Shown: positions 43,432-53,084, counted from the first letter of the stretch. The stretch is DNA of 64,000 nucleotides from an uncultured Acidimicrobiaceae bacterium (GCA_905182135.1 CAJJAG010000002.1:62001-126000); one strand, 5' to 3'. Program-made: numbers and translations. Notes: generated from the sequence alone by a model not told the origin.

Positions 43432-43461
43432 TTGACAACCAATCTGCTCCTATGCTTAAAA
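43432..43461 (+). promoter_or_regulatory. Candidate promoter of the LppM-like lipoprotein gene
   Basis: A perfect -35 TTGACA (43432-43437) and TTAAAA (43456-43461) spaced by 18 nt lie about 30 nt before the start codon. The -10 is a weak match. Confidence 0.4.
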
Positions 43462-43492
43462 GTACTATTTATGCCACAGCGAGGACACCCCA

Positions 43493-44518
43493 GTGCGTTG
43501 GATTAAGACAGCAGGCGGTCTGTTATTACTCATGGGGCTCATGGCGAGCTGCATCCGACTCGAGGCCTCAATAAAAATTGAAGACGATGGATCTGGCTCC
43601 GTCGACTTCCTTAGTGCGCTCAACATAGAATCGTTCACCGGGGTGCTCGGCGGCTTCGATATTCCCGAGTCTCAACTGGGCGACACCGCAGAACTCTGCA
43701 ACGAATTCAACTACGAGTTCTCCCCAAACGATGAGCTTCCCGATGGCGCAACCATCACGCCGTACGACGAGGAAGGCTTCTGTGGTACCCGAATCCAATA
43801 CGACTTGGCCGCATCGACCGACCAGTCAGCAAATGTCACCGAGCTTTTTGATGCGTCGACCCGACTCTACAAGGAAGGCGATAACTGGTTCCTCGATTCC
43901 GACGTCAACACCGATGACATGGCTTCTTTGGCGGGCGACGTCCCGCCAGACATATTCGCCGAACTATTTGCCGACGCCAGCATCACGATCACCGTCGACC
44001 TTCCTGGCCGTGCTGTCGAAGGTCAGAACAACGCGACTGAGGTCAGCGACGACGGCAAGTTCACCTGGGACATCGATTTGCTCGACCCTCAAGCTCGGAT
44101 CTTCGCTCAGACCGAACCCGGTTCAGACGGTGGCAGCGGCAGCGGAAGCAGGACAACCCCGCTGCTGATCGTAGCCATCGTGGCCGCACTCGCTGCGGCG
44201 ATCGGCCTCTTCCTGTGGAAGCGTAAAAACGACGCAGTAGAGCCTGCTGTAGAGGGATCAGCACAATCGGGCATTGGACCAGCAGGAGTGTCTGTCCCTC
44301 CCGCCGCTGATCCCATCGAAGAGACCGTTGCCACGAACGCTGCCGACATCCAGCAGCCGATTCAGGACTCGGTCACTGACTCGGGCGACGATGAGGCGCC
44401 AGCGGCGACCAACCCTGAGCCTGTTTTCGACCAGGCACTTAACGCTTGGGTCGTTGAAGACCCTGCCCGTGGCCGCCTGCGCCACGATCCTGCAACCGAC
44501 ACCTGGAACCCAGTCTGA
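43493..44518 (+). CDS. LppM-like lipoprotein with C-terminal membrane helix
   Basis: 341 residues from GTG 43493. A lipoprotein signal peptide ends in LMGLMASC (lipobox Cys at 20). A beta-rich LppM-type ectodomain follows (LEASIKIEDDGSGSVDFLSA, later SITITVDLPGRAVEGQNNAT). A Gly/Ser linker leads to a transmembrane helix (PLLIVAIVAALAAAIGLFLW, about 222-241), a basic stop, then an acidic cytosolic region ending with FDQALNAWVVEDPARGRLRH and a DPATDTWNPV tail. LppM proteins of mycobacteria are envelope proteins of unclear mechanism. glpD starts 2 nt after the stop. Confidence 0.82.
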   Translation: MRWIKTAGGLLLLMGLMASCIRLEASIKIEDDGSGSVDFLSALNIESFTGVLGGFDIPESQLGDTAELCNEFNYEFSPNDELPDGATITPYDEEGFCGTRIQYDLAASTDQSANVTELFDASTRLYKEGDNWFLDSDVNTDDMASLAGDVPPDIFAELFADASITITVDLPGRAVEGQNNATEVSDDGKFTWDIDLLDPQARIFAQTEPGSDGGSGSGSRTTPLLIVAIVAALAAAIGLFLWKRKNDAVEPAVEGSAQSGIGPAGVSVPPAADPIEETVATNAADIQQPIQDSVTDSGDDEAPAATNPEPVFDQALNAWVVEDPARGRLRHDPATDTWNPV

Positions 44519-44520
44519 CA

Positions 44521-46080
44521 ATGCCAGGCCAGAGAATTCGTATCCTCGACTCGCTCGACAATGCAACCGTCGACGTCGCCATCATTGGTGGCGGCATCAA
44601 CGGTGCCGTTACCGCAGCAGCTTTGTCCGCAGCTGGTGTACACACAGCTCTTGTCGACCGTGGAGACTTCTCATCCTTGACTAGTCAAGAGTCTTCGAAT
44701 CTGGTGTGGGGCGGCTTCAAGTACATGCAGTCCTACGAGTTCAAGCTCGTCCGCGAATTGTGCCAATCTCGCAACCGCCTGACTGATGCCTATCCCAGCC
44801 AGGTCGAACCCATCGAGTTTTTGGCAACTTTCGACGAAGACTCGCCGTATCCGGTGTGGCTCGCAGGAATGGGCGCCATGGCCTATTGGGGCATCGGCAA
44901 TTTCGCCACCGCTCGCCCGCGAATTCTGCGGCGATCAAACGTAAAATCGCTCGAACCTGTCATCAACACTTCGCGGGCCAAGGGCGGGCTGATCTATTCC
45001 GATTCCTATCTGCCCGACAACGACGCCCGTTTCACGTTCGGCTTCATTAAAAGCGCACTCGATCGAGGTGCCCTCACCGCCAACTACACCGAACTGGCTC
45101 ACGCCGAGTTCGATGACGACTACTGGACGCTGCAGCTACGCGACATGATCGATGGCACGAACCGCACATTGCGTGCCCGCACCATAGTGAACGCAACCGG
45201 ACCATGGATCGACGTCTTGAACGAGCAACTCGGCGTAACAACCGAACATCGCATCGCTCACTCCAAAGGAATCCATCTGATCGTGCCTCGCATAGGTTCC
45301 GGCGAACGGGTCTTTGCATTCTTCGACGAAGACGAGCGGCTGTACTACGTGATTCCCATGGGCGACCGGTCTGTGATCGGCACCACTGATTCTCGGGTCG
45401 ATGAACCCACCACCGAAGTCACCGACGAGGACCGAGAGTTCCTCCTGCGCCAGATCAATGGGCGCCTCGACCTCGACGTCCCTCTCACTACCAACGACGT
45501 CATCGCCGAACGCTGTGGCGTACGTCCGCTCGTTGTCGACGCATCCGGCAACCATGAGGAGAGCGACTGGCTGCAACTCTCCCGTAAACACGAGATCGAA
45601 ATCGATCGAAATCGAGGCGTCGTGTCAATCTTCGGTGGCAAGCTCACCGACTGCCTGAACGTCGGCGAAGAAGTACTCGAAGCCATTACTCAACTTGGCA
45701 TTACCTCAAACGAGCTCGACGATTCCTGGTTTGGCGAGCCTCCAACAGCGGACTTCGCTCGCTTCCAGGCTCGGGTCAACGCGAACAATCATGTCGACGA
45801 CGACAACGCAGAGACGCTGTGGCGTCGCTACGGTCGCCGCGCTAATTTCGTGCTCGACCGGGTCATTGCTAACCCGGCACTAGCCGAGATCCTTTGGGAC
45901 GACCCGCGCTATATGAAGGCCGAGATCGTCGAGATCGGCGAACACGAGATGGTCGCTCGTGTCGAAGATTTCCTCCGTCGCCGCACCAGCCTGTCACTCA
46001 CCGAACACGGCGAAGAACTCGAGGATCGCATCGCCGAAATATCGGAACTGCTGGGTCTCGCCCCGGCGGCCAGCATCTAA
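44521..46080 (+). CDS. glpD: FAD-dependent glycerol-3-phosphate dehydrogenase
   Basis: 519 residues, DAO/GlpD family. Dinucleotide-binding VDVAIIGGGINGAVTAAAL (about 18-36), then VDRGDFSSLTSQESSNLVWG, GLIYSDSYLPDNDARFTF, the VNATGPWIDVL FAD motif, HSKGIHLIVPR, YYVIPMGDRSVIGTTD, and the C-terminal VSIFGGKLTDCLNVGEEVLE. It oxidises glycerol 3-phosphate to dihydroxyacetone phosphate, passing electrons to quinone. It directly follows the lipoprotein gene, probably cotranscribed. No glpK or glpF is nearby. Confidence 0.92.
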   Translation: MPGQRIRILDSLDNATVDVAIIGGGINGAVTAAALSAAGVHTALVDRGDFSSLTSQESSNLVWGGFKYMQSYEFKLVRELCQSRNRLTDAYPSQVEPIEFLATFDEDSPYPVWLAGMGAMAYWGIGNFATARPRILRRSNVKSLEPVINTSRAKGGLIYSDSYLPDNDARFTFGFIKSALDRGALTANYTELAHAEFDDDYWTLQLRDMIDGTNRTLRARTIVNATGPWIDVLNEQLGVTTEHRIAHSKGIHLIVPRIGSGERVFAFFDEDERLYYVIPMGDRSVIGTTDSRVDEPTTEVTDEDREFLLRQINGRLDLDVPLTTNDVIAERCGVRPLVVDASGNHEESDWLQLSRKHEIEIDRNRGVVSIFGGKLTDCLNVGEEVLEAITQLGITSNELDDSWFGEPPTADFARFQARVNANNHVDDDNAETLWRRYGRRANFVLDRVIANPALAEILWDDPRYMKAEIVEIGEHEMVARVEDFLRRRTSLSLTEHGEELEDRIAEISELLGLAPAASI

Positions 46081-46827
46081 GTCAACTGCACGTTCACCCC
46101 ATCGACGACTCGAGCTCAGCCCACATAGCGCAGTACAGGTCGGTGGTGGTGGGACCGCTCCAGCATGGAGTAACGACTTGCATTCGCGTTCGGACCGTCC
46201 AGTCCGGGTCTTCGCCAGACTGGCCTCGCTTTGAGTAATTAAGAATCCTGAGATGGACTTGTTTGGTGTGCCAATTCACCGCACAATCTCGGCTGGCGCT
46301 GAGGGCGGCTTCGCCTTGGTCCTTGTCTAGACACCGCAGCTAGACCGGCCTCAGTCCCTTGTCGGCGGTTCTAACGGGCTGTGCTGGCAGCCGGCGGTGC
46401 TGGCATACACGGAACCAGTTCACTCTTGGTCGGCACCGATAGCGATGTGGGCGACTCCCAAGAACGAATCAGGTCAGCATCGACTCGTTATTGTCAAGCG
46501 CCTTCTCGACGCCGACCATGACAAGGCCGTGCCATAGCGCGATGATTTCAAACTATTCGTATTGGGCCTGACCGGGCCCGTCTAGGCAGGCTCGGTGCTC
46601 GTTCTTGAGACAGTTGCGGGGCGGACACCGCCGGTAAACAGGTTCTGTGACCAATTACGATCACGCCCCATTGCAGAAGCACACTCGAATCGACTCCGGT
46701 CCAGTCGCTAGTGGGGATGAGTCGGCACCTGCAGCAGTACCGGGTTCCGACGCCGCCGGCCGCCTCCTGACGAGATTCGAACAAGGCCGGGTTTGCGCCG
46801 GCCGGGCCTGCAGGCCACAGTTGCCAC
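46081..46827. other. Gene-free interval of 0.75 kb
   Basis: Only small overlapping frames on both strands (minus 46094-46279, minus 46548-46829, plus 46647-46895), none with a recognisable motif or good ribosome-binding site. A 6-bp hairpin (CCAGTC/GACTGG, 46199-46223) lies near the glpD end, and GTGCTGGCA occurs twice near 46400. Possibly decayed coding sequence. Confidence 0.45.
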
Positions 46828-47475
46828 ATGGAATTCGACTTAGCTCAGACCGACGCGCTGCTCTCAACCACCCGTGCGGTCCGCAAACGACTTGACTTCG
46901 ATCGCGAAGTCCCCGACGAGGTGCTCCTCGAGTGCTTGCAGCTTGCGGTGCAAGCCCCAACCGGATCGAACCGCCAGGGTTGGCGCTGGTTGGTTATTCG
47001 AGACGCAGAAAAGAAGGAAGCTCTGGCCGATATTTACCGACGCGTCGGCGGCGACTATCTGGCAGCAGCTGCCCGCGATGCAGAAAGCGGCAGCCAAACC
47101 GGTCGCGTTCTGGACTCTGCAAATTTCTTGGCTGAGAAGCTAGGACAGGTTCCCGTCATGGTGATCCCGATGATCGTTGGTCGTCTCGAAGATGGCACAA
47201 CCAACTCAGCCGCTGGCCTGTTCGGTTCGATCATCCCCGCTATGTGGAGCTTCCAGCTGGCGTTACGCAGCCGCGGGCTAGGTAGCTGCTACACCACCTT
47301 GCACCTTGCAGCCGAGGCCGAGGCCGCCGAACTACTCGGTATCCCTGATCACATGAGCCAGGCTGGGCTGCTGCCAGTCGCCTACACCATGGGTACGGAC
47401 TTCAAGGCCGCCAAGCGCCCACCGGTTTCCGAGATCACTTATCTGGATACGTTCAAAAACCCAATCGTGAGCTAG
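46828..47475 (+). CDS. Nitroreductase family flavoprotein
   Basis: 215 residues. The FMN-binding start TTRAVRKRLDFDREVPDEVL and LAVQAPTGSNRQGWRWLVIR are typical of the nitroreductase superfamily; SFQLALRSRGLGSCYTT and ELLGIPDHMSQAGLLPVAYT complete the second half. These enzymes reduce nitro compounds, quinones or related substrates with NAD(P)H. It starts with ATG 46828 and may be followed by a small ORF and an oxidoreductase on the same strand. Confidence 0.9.
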   Translation: MEFDLAQTDALLSTTRAVRKRLDFDREVPDEVLLECLQLAVQAPTGSNRQGWRWLVIRDAEKKEALADIYRRVGGDYLAAAARDAESGSQTGRVLDSANFLAEKLGQVPVMVIPMIVGRLEDGTTNSAAGLFGSIIPAMWSFQLALRSRGLGSCYTTLHLAAEAEAAELLGIPDHMSQAGLLPVAYTMGTDFKAAKRPPVSEITYLDTFKNPIVS

Positions 47476-47484
47476 GGCTTAGCG

Positions 47485-47724
47485 TTGCAGATTCCGGTGT
47501 TACAAACCAAGGCGGCCCACCGAGCGCTGACCGCTGCCTACCAGCGCTGCGACTGGCAAACAGCGGTGCGCGTGGTCGCCTTGCCCAACGCTGCGTCGGC
47601 ACAGGTTGTGGAACCGCTTAGCGCCAGGCTCGACGGCACCGTCGCGAATCGTTATGGCACAGCGACGGTTTACCGTCACGCTTCGCTCGCCGACCTGACA
47701 GGACCCATTTGCCATGTCGAATGA
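47485..47724 (+). CDS. Possible 79-residue protein between nitroreductase and DAO oxidoreductase
   Basis: TTG 47485, 9 nt after the nitroreductase stop, to TGA 47724, overlapping the next start by 11 nt. The product begins LQIPVLQTKAAHRALTAAYQ and contains RVVALPNAASAQVVEPL; it is alpha/beta in appearance with no family match. The neat fit between neighbours supports it as real, but codon signal alone cannot confirm. Confidence 0.35.
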   Translation: MQIPVLQTKAAHRALTAAYQRCDWQTAVRVVALPNAASAQVVEPLSARLDGTVANRYGTATVYRHASLADLTGPICHVE

Positions 47725-48871
47725 CTATCAGGTCGCCGTGATCGGGCGAGGAATGATCGGCGCCGCAGCCGCTCGCCATTTAGCCGAGGCCGGTGTGCAT
47801 GTCGTCTTGATCGGAGCGGGCGAGCCAGCTGACTACGCAACCTCAACTGGGCCGTTCGCGAGCCACTATGACCAGGGTCGTATCACTCGTATCAGCTCCG
47901 CCAGTCCGGTCTGGGCTGAGCTTGCCGCTCGCTCGATTGAGCGTTACCCCGATATCGCAGCCAGGTCAGGCATTGAGTTTCACGATGCTCGCGGCCTGGC
48001 ACAGGCCTCTACAGATACGCATGCTTCGATCGACAATGCGATCGCCCGCGGAGGTAAAGCTCGTCAAGTCGACCCCACATGGTTGCGAGAGACGACGGGT
48101 ATCGCCATAAGCGATAACCATCCTGGTGCGACGTTTTACGAGGAAGCGCCCGCTGGTGTGATCAACCCTCGCCAGATGGTGGCAGCCCAAATTCTTCTCG
48201 CCGTGCGAGCTGGCGCACAAACCATCGAGTCCCCTGCCATAGCGGTGCGCTCTCGACGCGACGGCCTGACTATCGAATGTTCAAGCGCGGTAACCGCTGA
48301 CCAGGTCATCTTGGCAACGGGCGCCTATGGAGGCTCGCTCGTGGGTGCCGACCTGGCGATTCAGCGCCGATTGCGCACAATTGTTTTGGCCGAACTCGGC
48401 CCCGGTCGCGAGATCCCGTGCTTCATTGACGATGCTCCCGAACATCCTGACCTGGATGGGATCTATTGGGTGCCACCTGTGCTGTTTCCCAACGGTCGCA
48501 CCATGTTGAAGATAGGTGGCAACTCGCTGCCCCTGATCACTGCCGAAAGCGACGCAGACATCGCCGCATGGTTTCAAGGCGGAGGTTCTGAAGCCGAAAC
48601 GATCGCGTTGAAAGAAACAGTTCGCTCGCTACTACCCGACGCCTCGATTACCTCATGGGACCACAAGCCATGTGTCGTGACCAACACCGAAGCCGAGCTG
48701 CCATTCATCGGGTTTGTCGATGACCGGGTCATTGTTGCCGTGGGGGCAAGCGGCGCTGGTGCAAAGTCCAGCGACGAGTTGGGTCGCCTAGCAGCAACGC
48801 TCGCTTCCTCGATTGGTTGGAATGACCCCACGCTCGACAGCGAACTGTTTCGCCCCCGGTTCCGGACCTAG
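47714..48871 (+). CDS. DAO-type FAD-dependent amine/amino-acid oxidoreductase
   Basis: 385 residues. The FAD-binding motif is QVAVIGRGMIGAAAARHLAE (6-25), with SHYDQGRITRISS downstream, VILATGAYGGSL as the internal FAD motif, and KPCVVTNTEAELPFIGFVDD and VAVGASGAGAKSSDELGRL at the C-terminus, as in sarcosine/monomeric amino-acid oxidases (SoxA, MTOX). Arg-Ile-Thr after GR fits that group. Substrate, probably an N-methylated or secondary amino acid, is inferred. Confidence 0.88.
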   Translation: MSNDYQVAVIGRGMIGAAAARHLAEAGVHVVLIGAGEPADYATSTGPFASHYDQGRITRISSASPVWAELAARSIERYPDIAARSGIEFHDARGLAQASTDTHASIDNAIARGGKARQVDPTWLRETTGIAISDNHPGATFYEEAPAGVINPRQMVAAQILLAVRAGAQTIESPAIAVRSRRDGLTIECSSAVTADQVILATGAYGGSLVGADLAIQRRLRTIVLAELGPGREIPCFIDDAPEHPDLDGIYWVPPVLFPNGRTMLKIGGNSLPLITAESDADIAAWFQGGGSEAETIALKETVRSLLPDASITSWDHKPCVVTNTEAELPFIGFVDDRVIVAVGASGAGAKSSDELGRLAATLASSIGWNDPTLDSELFRPRFRT

Positions 48872-49376
48872 GCGCCTTCGCTCGCCGATATGACCAGCCA
48901 GCCGGTACCTGGTTCTGAGATTTTCACAACCACCACTATTCGCCCCTTCACAAAGTTGTGTGCGAGTGCCTGTTGACGCTGGCAGCAACAAGGCGGGTCG
49001 GCGCAGTCATGGAAGCGGAACGAGAGTTCCGTGACGGTGCAGCTGGCTTAACGAACAACAAGCTGGCCCATGTCGATCACTGCCTATTCAACGTCGCTAG
49101 CAAGTAACCCATCCCGCCCGAGTGGGGGTGATCTCATTCCCATCGCAAACTCGATCGTGTCTCACCTCTAGAACAGCCCGCATGTGTTCCATGTCCGGCG
49201 CTGCGTAGGACCTGAGCGCTATTGAAAACTGATCATCAGCGAGCTACAACGGCTGCATACTGGGTGGCCCAGCCGAGACACGACCGCAGACCCACAGCAG
49301 TGATGTATCCGCAATGCTTCTCGCTCGGAACCAACCGTTGCTTACACTGATCGCTGGCGATTGGCGGAGGGCTTTT
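48872..49376. other. Gene-free interval of 0.5 kb
   Basis: No supported gene. A 32-codon frame at 49009-49107 (MEAEREFRDGAAGLTNNKLA) is open upstream and could be the end of a decayed gene, but is not recognisable. The GGAGG before the next gene is at 49365-49369. Confidence 0.45.
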
Positions 49377-49682
49377 TTGTTCAGATTCATCATCGAGTTC
49401 GTGATCTTCTTTCTGGTCATGTGGTCGTGCACACTTCCCCTGCAACGAGTCGCTGCGATTGCGAGACGTCGCTTTAGCCAGAAGAAGTGGATCCGGGCCG
49501 CGGCCGTCATGGCACTCATAGTCGCAGGCCTCGGCTGGAGTTCACGCGACCTGCAGCAGGCTTGCATGGCCGAACAAAACGACGGTTGCGTCGACCCCGG
49601 CGGCGTAGGTACGCAGGTCGTCATCATCGGTGGTTTCGCTCTGTTTGCGCTCTTGTCGGCGTACCTGATGTACAACGACTAG
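49377..49682 (+). CDS. Small two-helix membrane protein
   Basis: 101 residues from TTG 49377, chosen because a perfect GGAGG lies 7 nt upstream; the ATG at 49314 would add a non-hydrophobic stretch. Helices are FRFIIEFVIFFLVMWSCTL, WIRAAAVMALIVAGLGW and VVIIGGFALFALLSAYLMY, so three are likely. A loop between the last two has two Cys (QQACMAEQNDGCVDPGG). No family recognised. Confidence 0.65.
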   Translation: MFRFIIEFVIFFLVMWSCTLPLQRVAAIARRRFSQKKWIRAAAVMALIVAGLGWSSRDLQQACMAEQNDGCVDPGGVGTQVVIIGGFALFALLSAYLMYND

Positions 49683-49943
49683 GCCTGCGCCGACCAGCAC
49701 AGATCGCTGGTTCGTCAGCGACCAGCACAAACTGATAGACGTGGGCGATGGATCTACGGCTTCACGACCACAAGGTTCTTGTCGCAGCCAGGGACAACGT
49801 CGTCGACCTGTTCATAGTTGTAGCGCCTGGAGTTGTCTCTTACCGACGAGCAAAACCGAGAGGTTTAGCCGATAGATACTCTCAGATCGGCCATTCCGCG
49901 CTTTGTCGGCCAAACCTGTGGGGCCTGACCACGGACCTTCCGA

Positions 49944-50705
49944 GTGCTAACGTTCATGATGGCTTCTCATGCGCACCGACTCGAGGCGGCCCGAGCCGCT
50001 ATCAGCTACATCTGTTCACGTAATGCCAAGGACATGGCCGTCACGGTGCCCCACTGCCCAGGCTGGACGGTGTACAACGCTGCTGTTCACGTGGGCCGGG
50101 TAGGCGTTGCATGGCACGCCATGATCGAGGCAACACCTGACGATCCTGATTCCCGCACTCGAGGATACGCCGACGCTGAAGCGCGCGGATCTGGCCACTC
50201 GCCCGATGTACTTGCCTCATGGGCATTAGCGGCAATCGACGCGCTCGATACCGATCCGGAGCGACCGTGCTACTTCTCGATGACCGGGGGCTCCGGCACT
50301 GTTGGACTCTGGGGTTGGCATGCAGCGTCGGAACTGGCGGTGCATCGACTCGACATCGAGCAAGCGCTCAACACGCCGCACTCCATGTCACACGAGGATG
50401 CCAGCGACGCGATCGACTACGCCTGCCGTTACTTCTTACCTGCAATGGCGCGAGTTGCAAGTCCAGATCTAGCACCTATCGATGTCGTGACACGCGAAGA
50501 CAATCATGTGATCCATACGGCATCGGTCCGCGCTCCTGGGTCGACGGCCAGCCCGGCGGCAACGCTTCAGGGCGCGCCGATAGACCTGCTCCTGGCATTG
50601 TGGGGACGCCCGCACGGACCAATCGATATCACCGGCTCGAATGATGTCGTTGACGCCTGGCACGCTCTACCCAGCGCCGCCTTCCAGTTCGGAACTTGGG
50701 ATTAA
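49944..50705 (+). CDS. MDMPI/DinB-like family protein
   Basis: 253 residues from GTG 49944 (ATG 49956/49959 are alternatives). The N-terminal four-helix metal-binding domain has VPHCPGWTVYNAAVHVGRVG and WHAASELAVHRLDIEQAL, giving the His set expected in the mycothiol-dependent maleylpyruvate isomerase-like family. The C-terminal half (about 150-253) contains LLALWGRPHGPIDI, seen in MDMPI C-terminal domains. Mycothiol-dependent chemistry is likely but the substrate is not known. Confidence 0.85.
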   Translation: MLTFMMASHAHRLEAARAAISYICSRNAKDMAVTVPHCPGWTVYNAAVHVGRVGVAWHAMIEATPDDPDSRTRGYADAEARGSGHSPDVLASWALAAIDALDTDPERPCYFSMTGGSGTVGLWGWHAASELAVHRLDIEQALNTPHSMSHEDASDAIDYACRYFLPAMARVASPDLAPIDVVTREDNHVIHTASVRAPGSTASPAATLQGAPIDLLLALWGRPHGPIDITGSNDVVDAWHALPSAAFQFGTWD

Positions 50706-50711
50706 CAGATC

Positions 50712-51002
50712 TCAGCCTGCAGCATCGAGTAACTCGACGAGCACATCACCGTGGCAAGCAAGTGGAGCGCACCAACAAGCCAGGCGTTTGCCACGCAACT
50801 CTTCGAGCGAACTCATGAGTTCGGCCTGTGTCACGATCCATTCGCGATAGCTAGCGATCGAACGACGCCGTTCGGCGTCGCTGTCGTCGGTGAGAACAAA
50901 CGGGTTGCCCCACTTGCTGCCAACCAAATTAAATTCTGGTACCTCGCGTCCGATGTAGACGTCGTACTCTTCGTTCTGGTTGTGGACCACGTTCGCGCTC
51001 AT
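50712..51002 (-). CDS. DUF4326 domain protein
   Basis: 96 residues from ATG 51002. YDVYIGREVPEFNLVGSKWG then NPF, SIASYREWIV and the C-terminal RGKRLACWCAPLACHGDVLV with CWC...CHGD are DUF4326 hallmarks. The Cys/His set may bind metal. Function is unknown; such proteins occur in phages and bacteria. It is convergent with the MDMPI gene. Confidence 0.88.
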   Translation of the reverse strand: MSANVVHNQNEEYDVYIGREVPEFNLVGSKWGNPFVLTDDSDAERRRSIASYREWIVTQAELMSSLEELRGKRLACWCAPLACHGDVLVELLDAAG

Positions 51003-51238
51003 CATCAGCATTCTTTCAGCACTTAATCAGCAGATTGTGAATGTAACTTCTCCGTCGGCTGCAACAACGTTCCAGGTGACCCCAAACCCACCTTTGTGTG
51101 CCCGCTCTGCACGGTTCTCGAGCTACATCACGTCTATCGCTCTCATGGTCAGGCCATTCAGGCGTTACACCTGACCATGCAAGTCAAGCGTTCGTAGAGC
51201 AATTTGGGGGCGCAGCGAGTGCAGGCAACACTCTCCTG

Positions 51239-52726
51239 ATGGAACTTACCTCGATCACTCTGCACACCGGATTCGATGCGGGGCCCGTCGATCCACGAAT
51301 CTTTGGCGGGTTCCTCGAACACATGGGCCGGTGCGTTTATGAGGGGGTGTATGAACCCACATCGGTTCACGCCGACGAAGCAGGACTGCGTACCGATGTC
51401 CTTGAGGCGCTGGACCAGCTAAAGATGCCAATCATGCGCTATCCGGGCGGCAATTTTGTCTCGGGATATCACTGGGAAGATGGCGTTGGCGACAAGGCAG
51501 ACCGCCCAACGCTTCGGGAACTGGCGTGGTCCAGCATCGAGACCAATGACTTCGGGACCGACGAATTCATTGGGTTGTGTCGCAAAATGGACTGGTCGCC
51601 GATGATGGCAGTAAATCTTGGCACCGGCACGCCGGAAGAAGCACGAAACTGGGTGGAGTACTGCAATTCACCAACTGGCAGCAAGTACGCGGACATGCGA
51701 GCCTACAACGGCAACGTTGAACCGCACAGCGTCCCCCTGTGGTGCTTAGGCAATGAAATGGATGGGCCGTGGCAGCTCGGCCATGGCCCGGCTAGCGACT
51801 ACGCGACCCGAGCGTTACAAGCCGCACGCATGATGAAAAATGTTGATCGTCGAATCGAGTTGGTCGCCTCAGGATCGTCGATGCTCGAACTCGACACCTA
51901 CCTGGAATGGGACCGGCAGGTGCTCGAAGTGCTCGGTGGCGTGGCGCACTACATCAGTCTGCATCGCTACGTCGGCAACCCAAACGACGACACCGCAGAT
52001 TTTTTGGCGGTGACCAACGCCATCGACGCCCAGATCGAAGCAGCCGACGCTCTATGCCGGTTCATCCAGGCCAAACACGGCCACCGCCGTCGAGTACTGC
52101 TGTGTTTTGATGAGTGGAATGTCTGGTACAAAAACATGGATATGGACGGGGCCGGGCAGGTTGCTCCGCACCTGATAGAAGAGCGCTACAACCTGGAAGA
52201 CGCCCTGGTTGTGGCCGGCTTCCTAAACAGTTTCATTCGCCATGCCGACGTCGTAAAGATTGCCAATATCGCACAGATCGTCAACGTGATAGCACCCGTT
52301 CAGACTCGCGGCGACGATCTGTTGATTCAATCCATCTTTCATGTGTTCGCCCAATACGCAGCCCGACGAGAGGGCGTTTCATTGCAACCGTCGATCGTTG
52401 GGCCCACCTATGAGAGCCCTAGCTACGGCACGGTCAATTTCATCGACACAAGTGCAATCATCGACGGCGACCAGCTGCATATTTTCATCACCAACCGCAG
52501 CCTTGACGAAGTAGCCCCCGTGTCGGTCGTGCTTGCAGACCGCACGATTCGAGTGATGGCAAATGCAGAGATCGTCACGGGCAACGACCCGAAGGCCGAG
52601 AATACCTACGACGATCAACAGGTTGTTACATCTCAACCATTCGGCGACGTGTCAGTTTCCGATGGCCATGCAACGGCACTACTACCGCCACTTTCTGCTA
52701 CAGCGATGACCTTCAACCTCGTCTAA
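51239..52726 (+). CDS. GH51 alpha-L-arabinofuranosidase
   Basis: 495 residues from ATG 51239. PRIFGGFLEHMGRCVYEGVY, MRYPGGNFVSGYHWEDGVG, acid/base Glu in WCLGNEMDGPWQLGH and the nucleophile Glu in LLCFDEWNVWY mark GH51, with YNLEDALVVAGFLNSFIRHA downstream. No signal peptide, so it acts on imported arabino-oligosaccharides or glycosides. The longer frame to 51098 lacks homology. No sugar transporter is adjacent. Confidence 0.94.
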   Translation: MELTSITLHTGFDAGPVDPRIFGGFLEHMGRCVYEGVYEPTSVHADEAGLRTDVLEALDQLKMPIMRYPGGNFVSGYHWEDGVGDKADRPTLRELAWSSIETNDFGTDEFIGLCRKMDWSPMMAVNLGTGTPEEARNWVEYCNSPTGSKYADMRAYNGNVEPHSVPLWCLGNEMDGPWQLGHGPASDYATRALQAARMMKNVDRRIELVASGSSMLELDTYLEWDRQVLEVLGGVAHYISLHRYVGNPNDDTADFLAVTNAIDAQIEAADALCRFIQAKHGHRRRVLLCFDEWNVWYKNMDMDGAGQVAPHLIEERYNLEDALVVAGFLNSFIRHADVVKIANIAQIVNVIAPVQTRGDDLLIQSIFHVFAQYAARREGVSLQPSIVGPTYESPSYGTVNFIDTSAIIDGDQLHIFITNRSLDEVAPVSVVLADRTIRVMANAEIVTGNDPKAENTYDDQQVVTSQPFGDVSVSDGHATALLPPLSATAMTFNLV

Positions 52727-53077
52727 CGCAGCGACACGGGGCACGCCCGGCCCTGGCGATAGAGCAGTGCGGACTCCGCTCAATCCAAATCGGCTTTAGG
52801 CAATTAGCACAGTGCGTTGAAGTAGCACAGTGCGTTGAAGGCCTTATGAGTAACGCAGAACCGCTCGTCGACAGTTACCTCACCAGTGCCAAACAAGCAA
52901 AACTAGGTCGCTCTACCTCGCTCGTGACGGCCCCCCAGTCACGTTGGCATGCATGACTCCGACGTCGCCGAACTAAAGCTGCGAACCTTTAGTCGTTTGC
53001 CCATACAACGGTTTCCGACGACCTGGTGACAAGCAGCCATCTCGTCTAGGGGCAAGAGCGATGACTTTAGAACCCGT
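52727..53077. other. Intergenic region with a duplication and a short ORF
   Basis: 351 bp. It holds an 18-bp perfect duplication and a 36-codon frame (ATG 52846 to TGA 52956, beginning MSNAEPLVDSYLTSAKQAKL) that starts 6 nt after the repeat. The frame looks protein-like but is very short and may be a gene remnant. Confidence 0.4.
52805..52840. repeat. Direct duplication, 18 bp, two perfect copies
   Basis: TAGCACAGTGCGTTGAAG at 52805-52822 and 52823-52840 without spacer. Confidence 0.97.
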
Positions 53078-53084
53078 TTAGAAC
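53066..53084. repeat. TTTAGAAC duplication spanning the cyclase stop codon
   Basis: TTTAGAAC at 53066-53073 and 53077-53084 (11-bp period). The second copy includes the TAA stop of the cyclase on the minus strand. Confidence 0.7.

Noticed and set aside
46548..46829. 93-codon minus-strand ORF upstream of the nitroreductase
   Set aside because: Overlapping frames on both strands, no ribosome-binding site and no motif.
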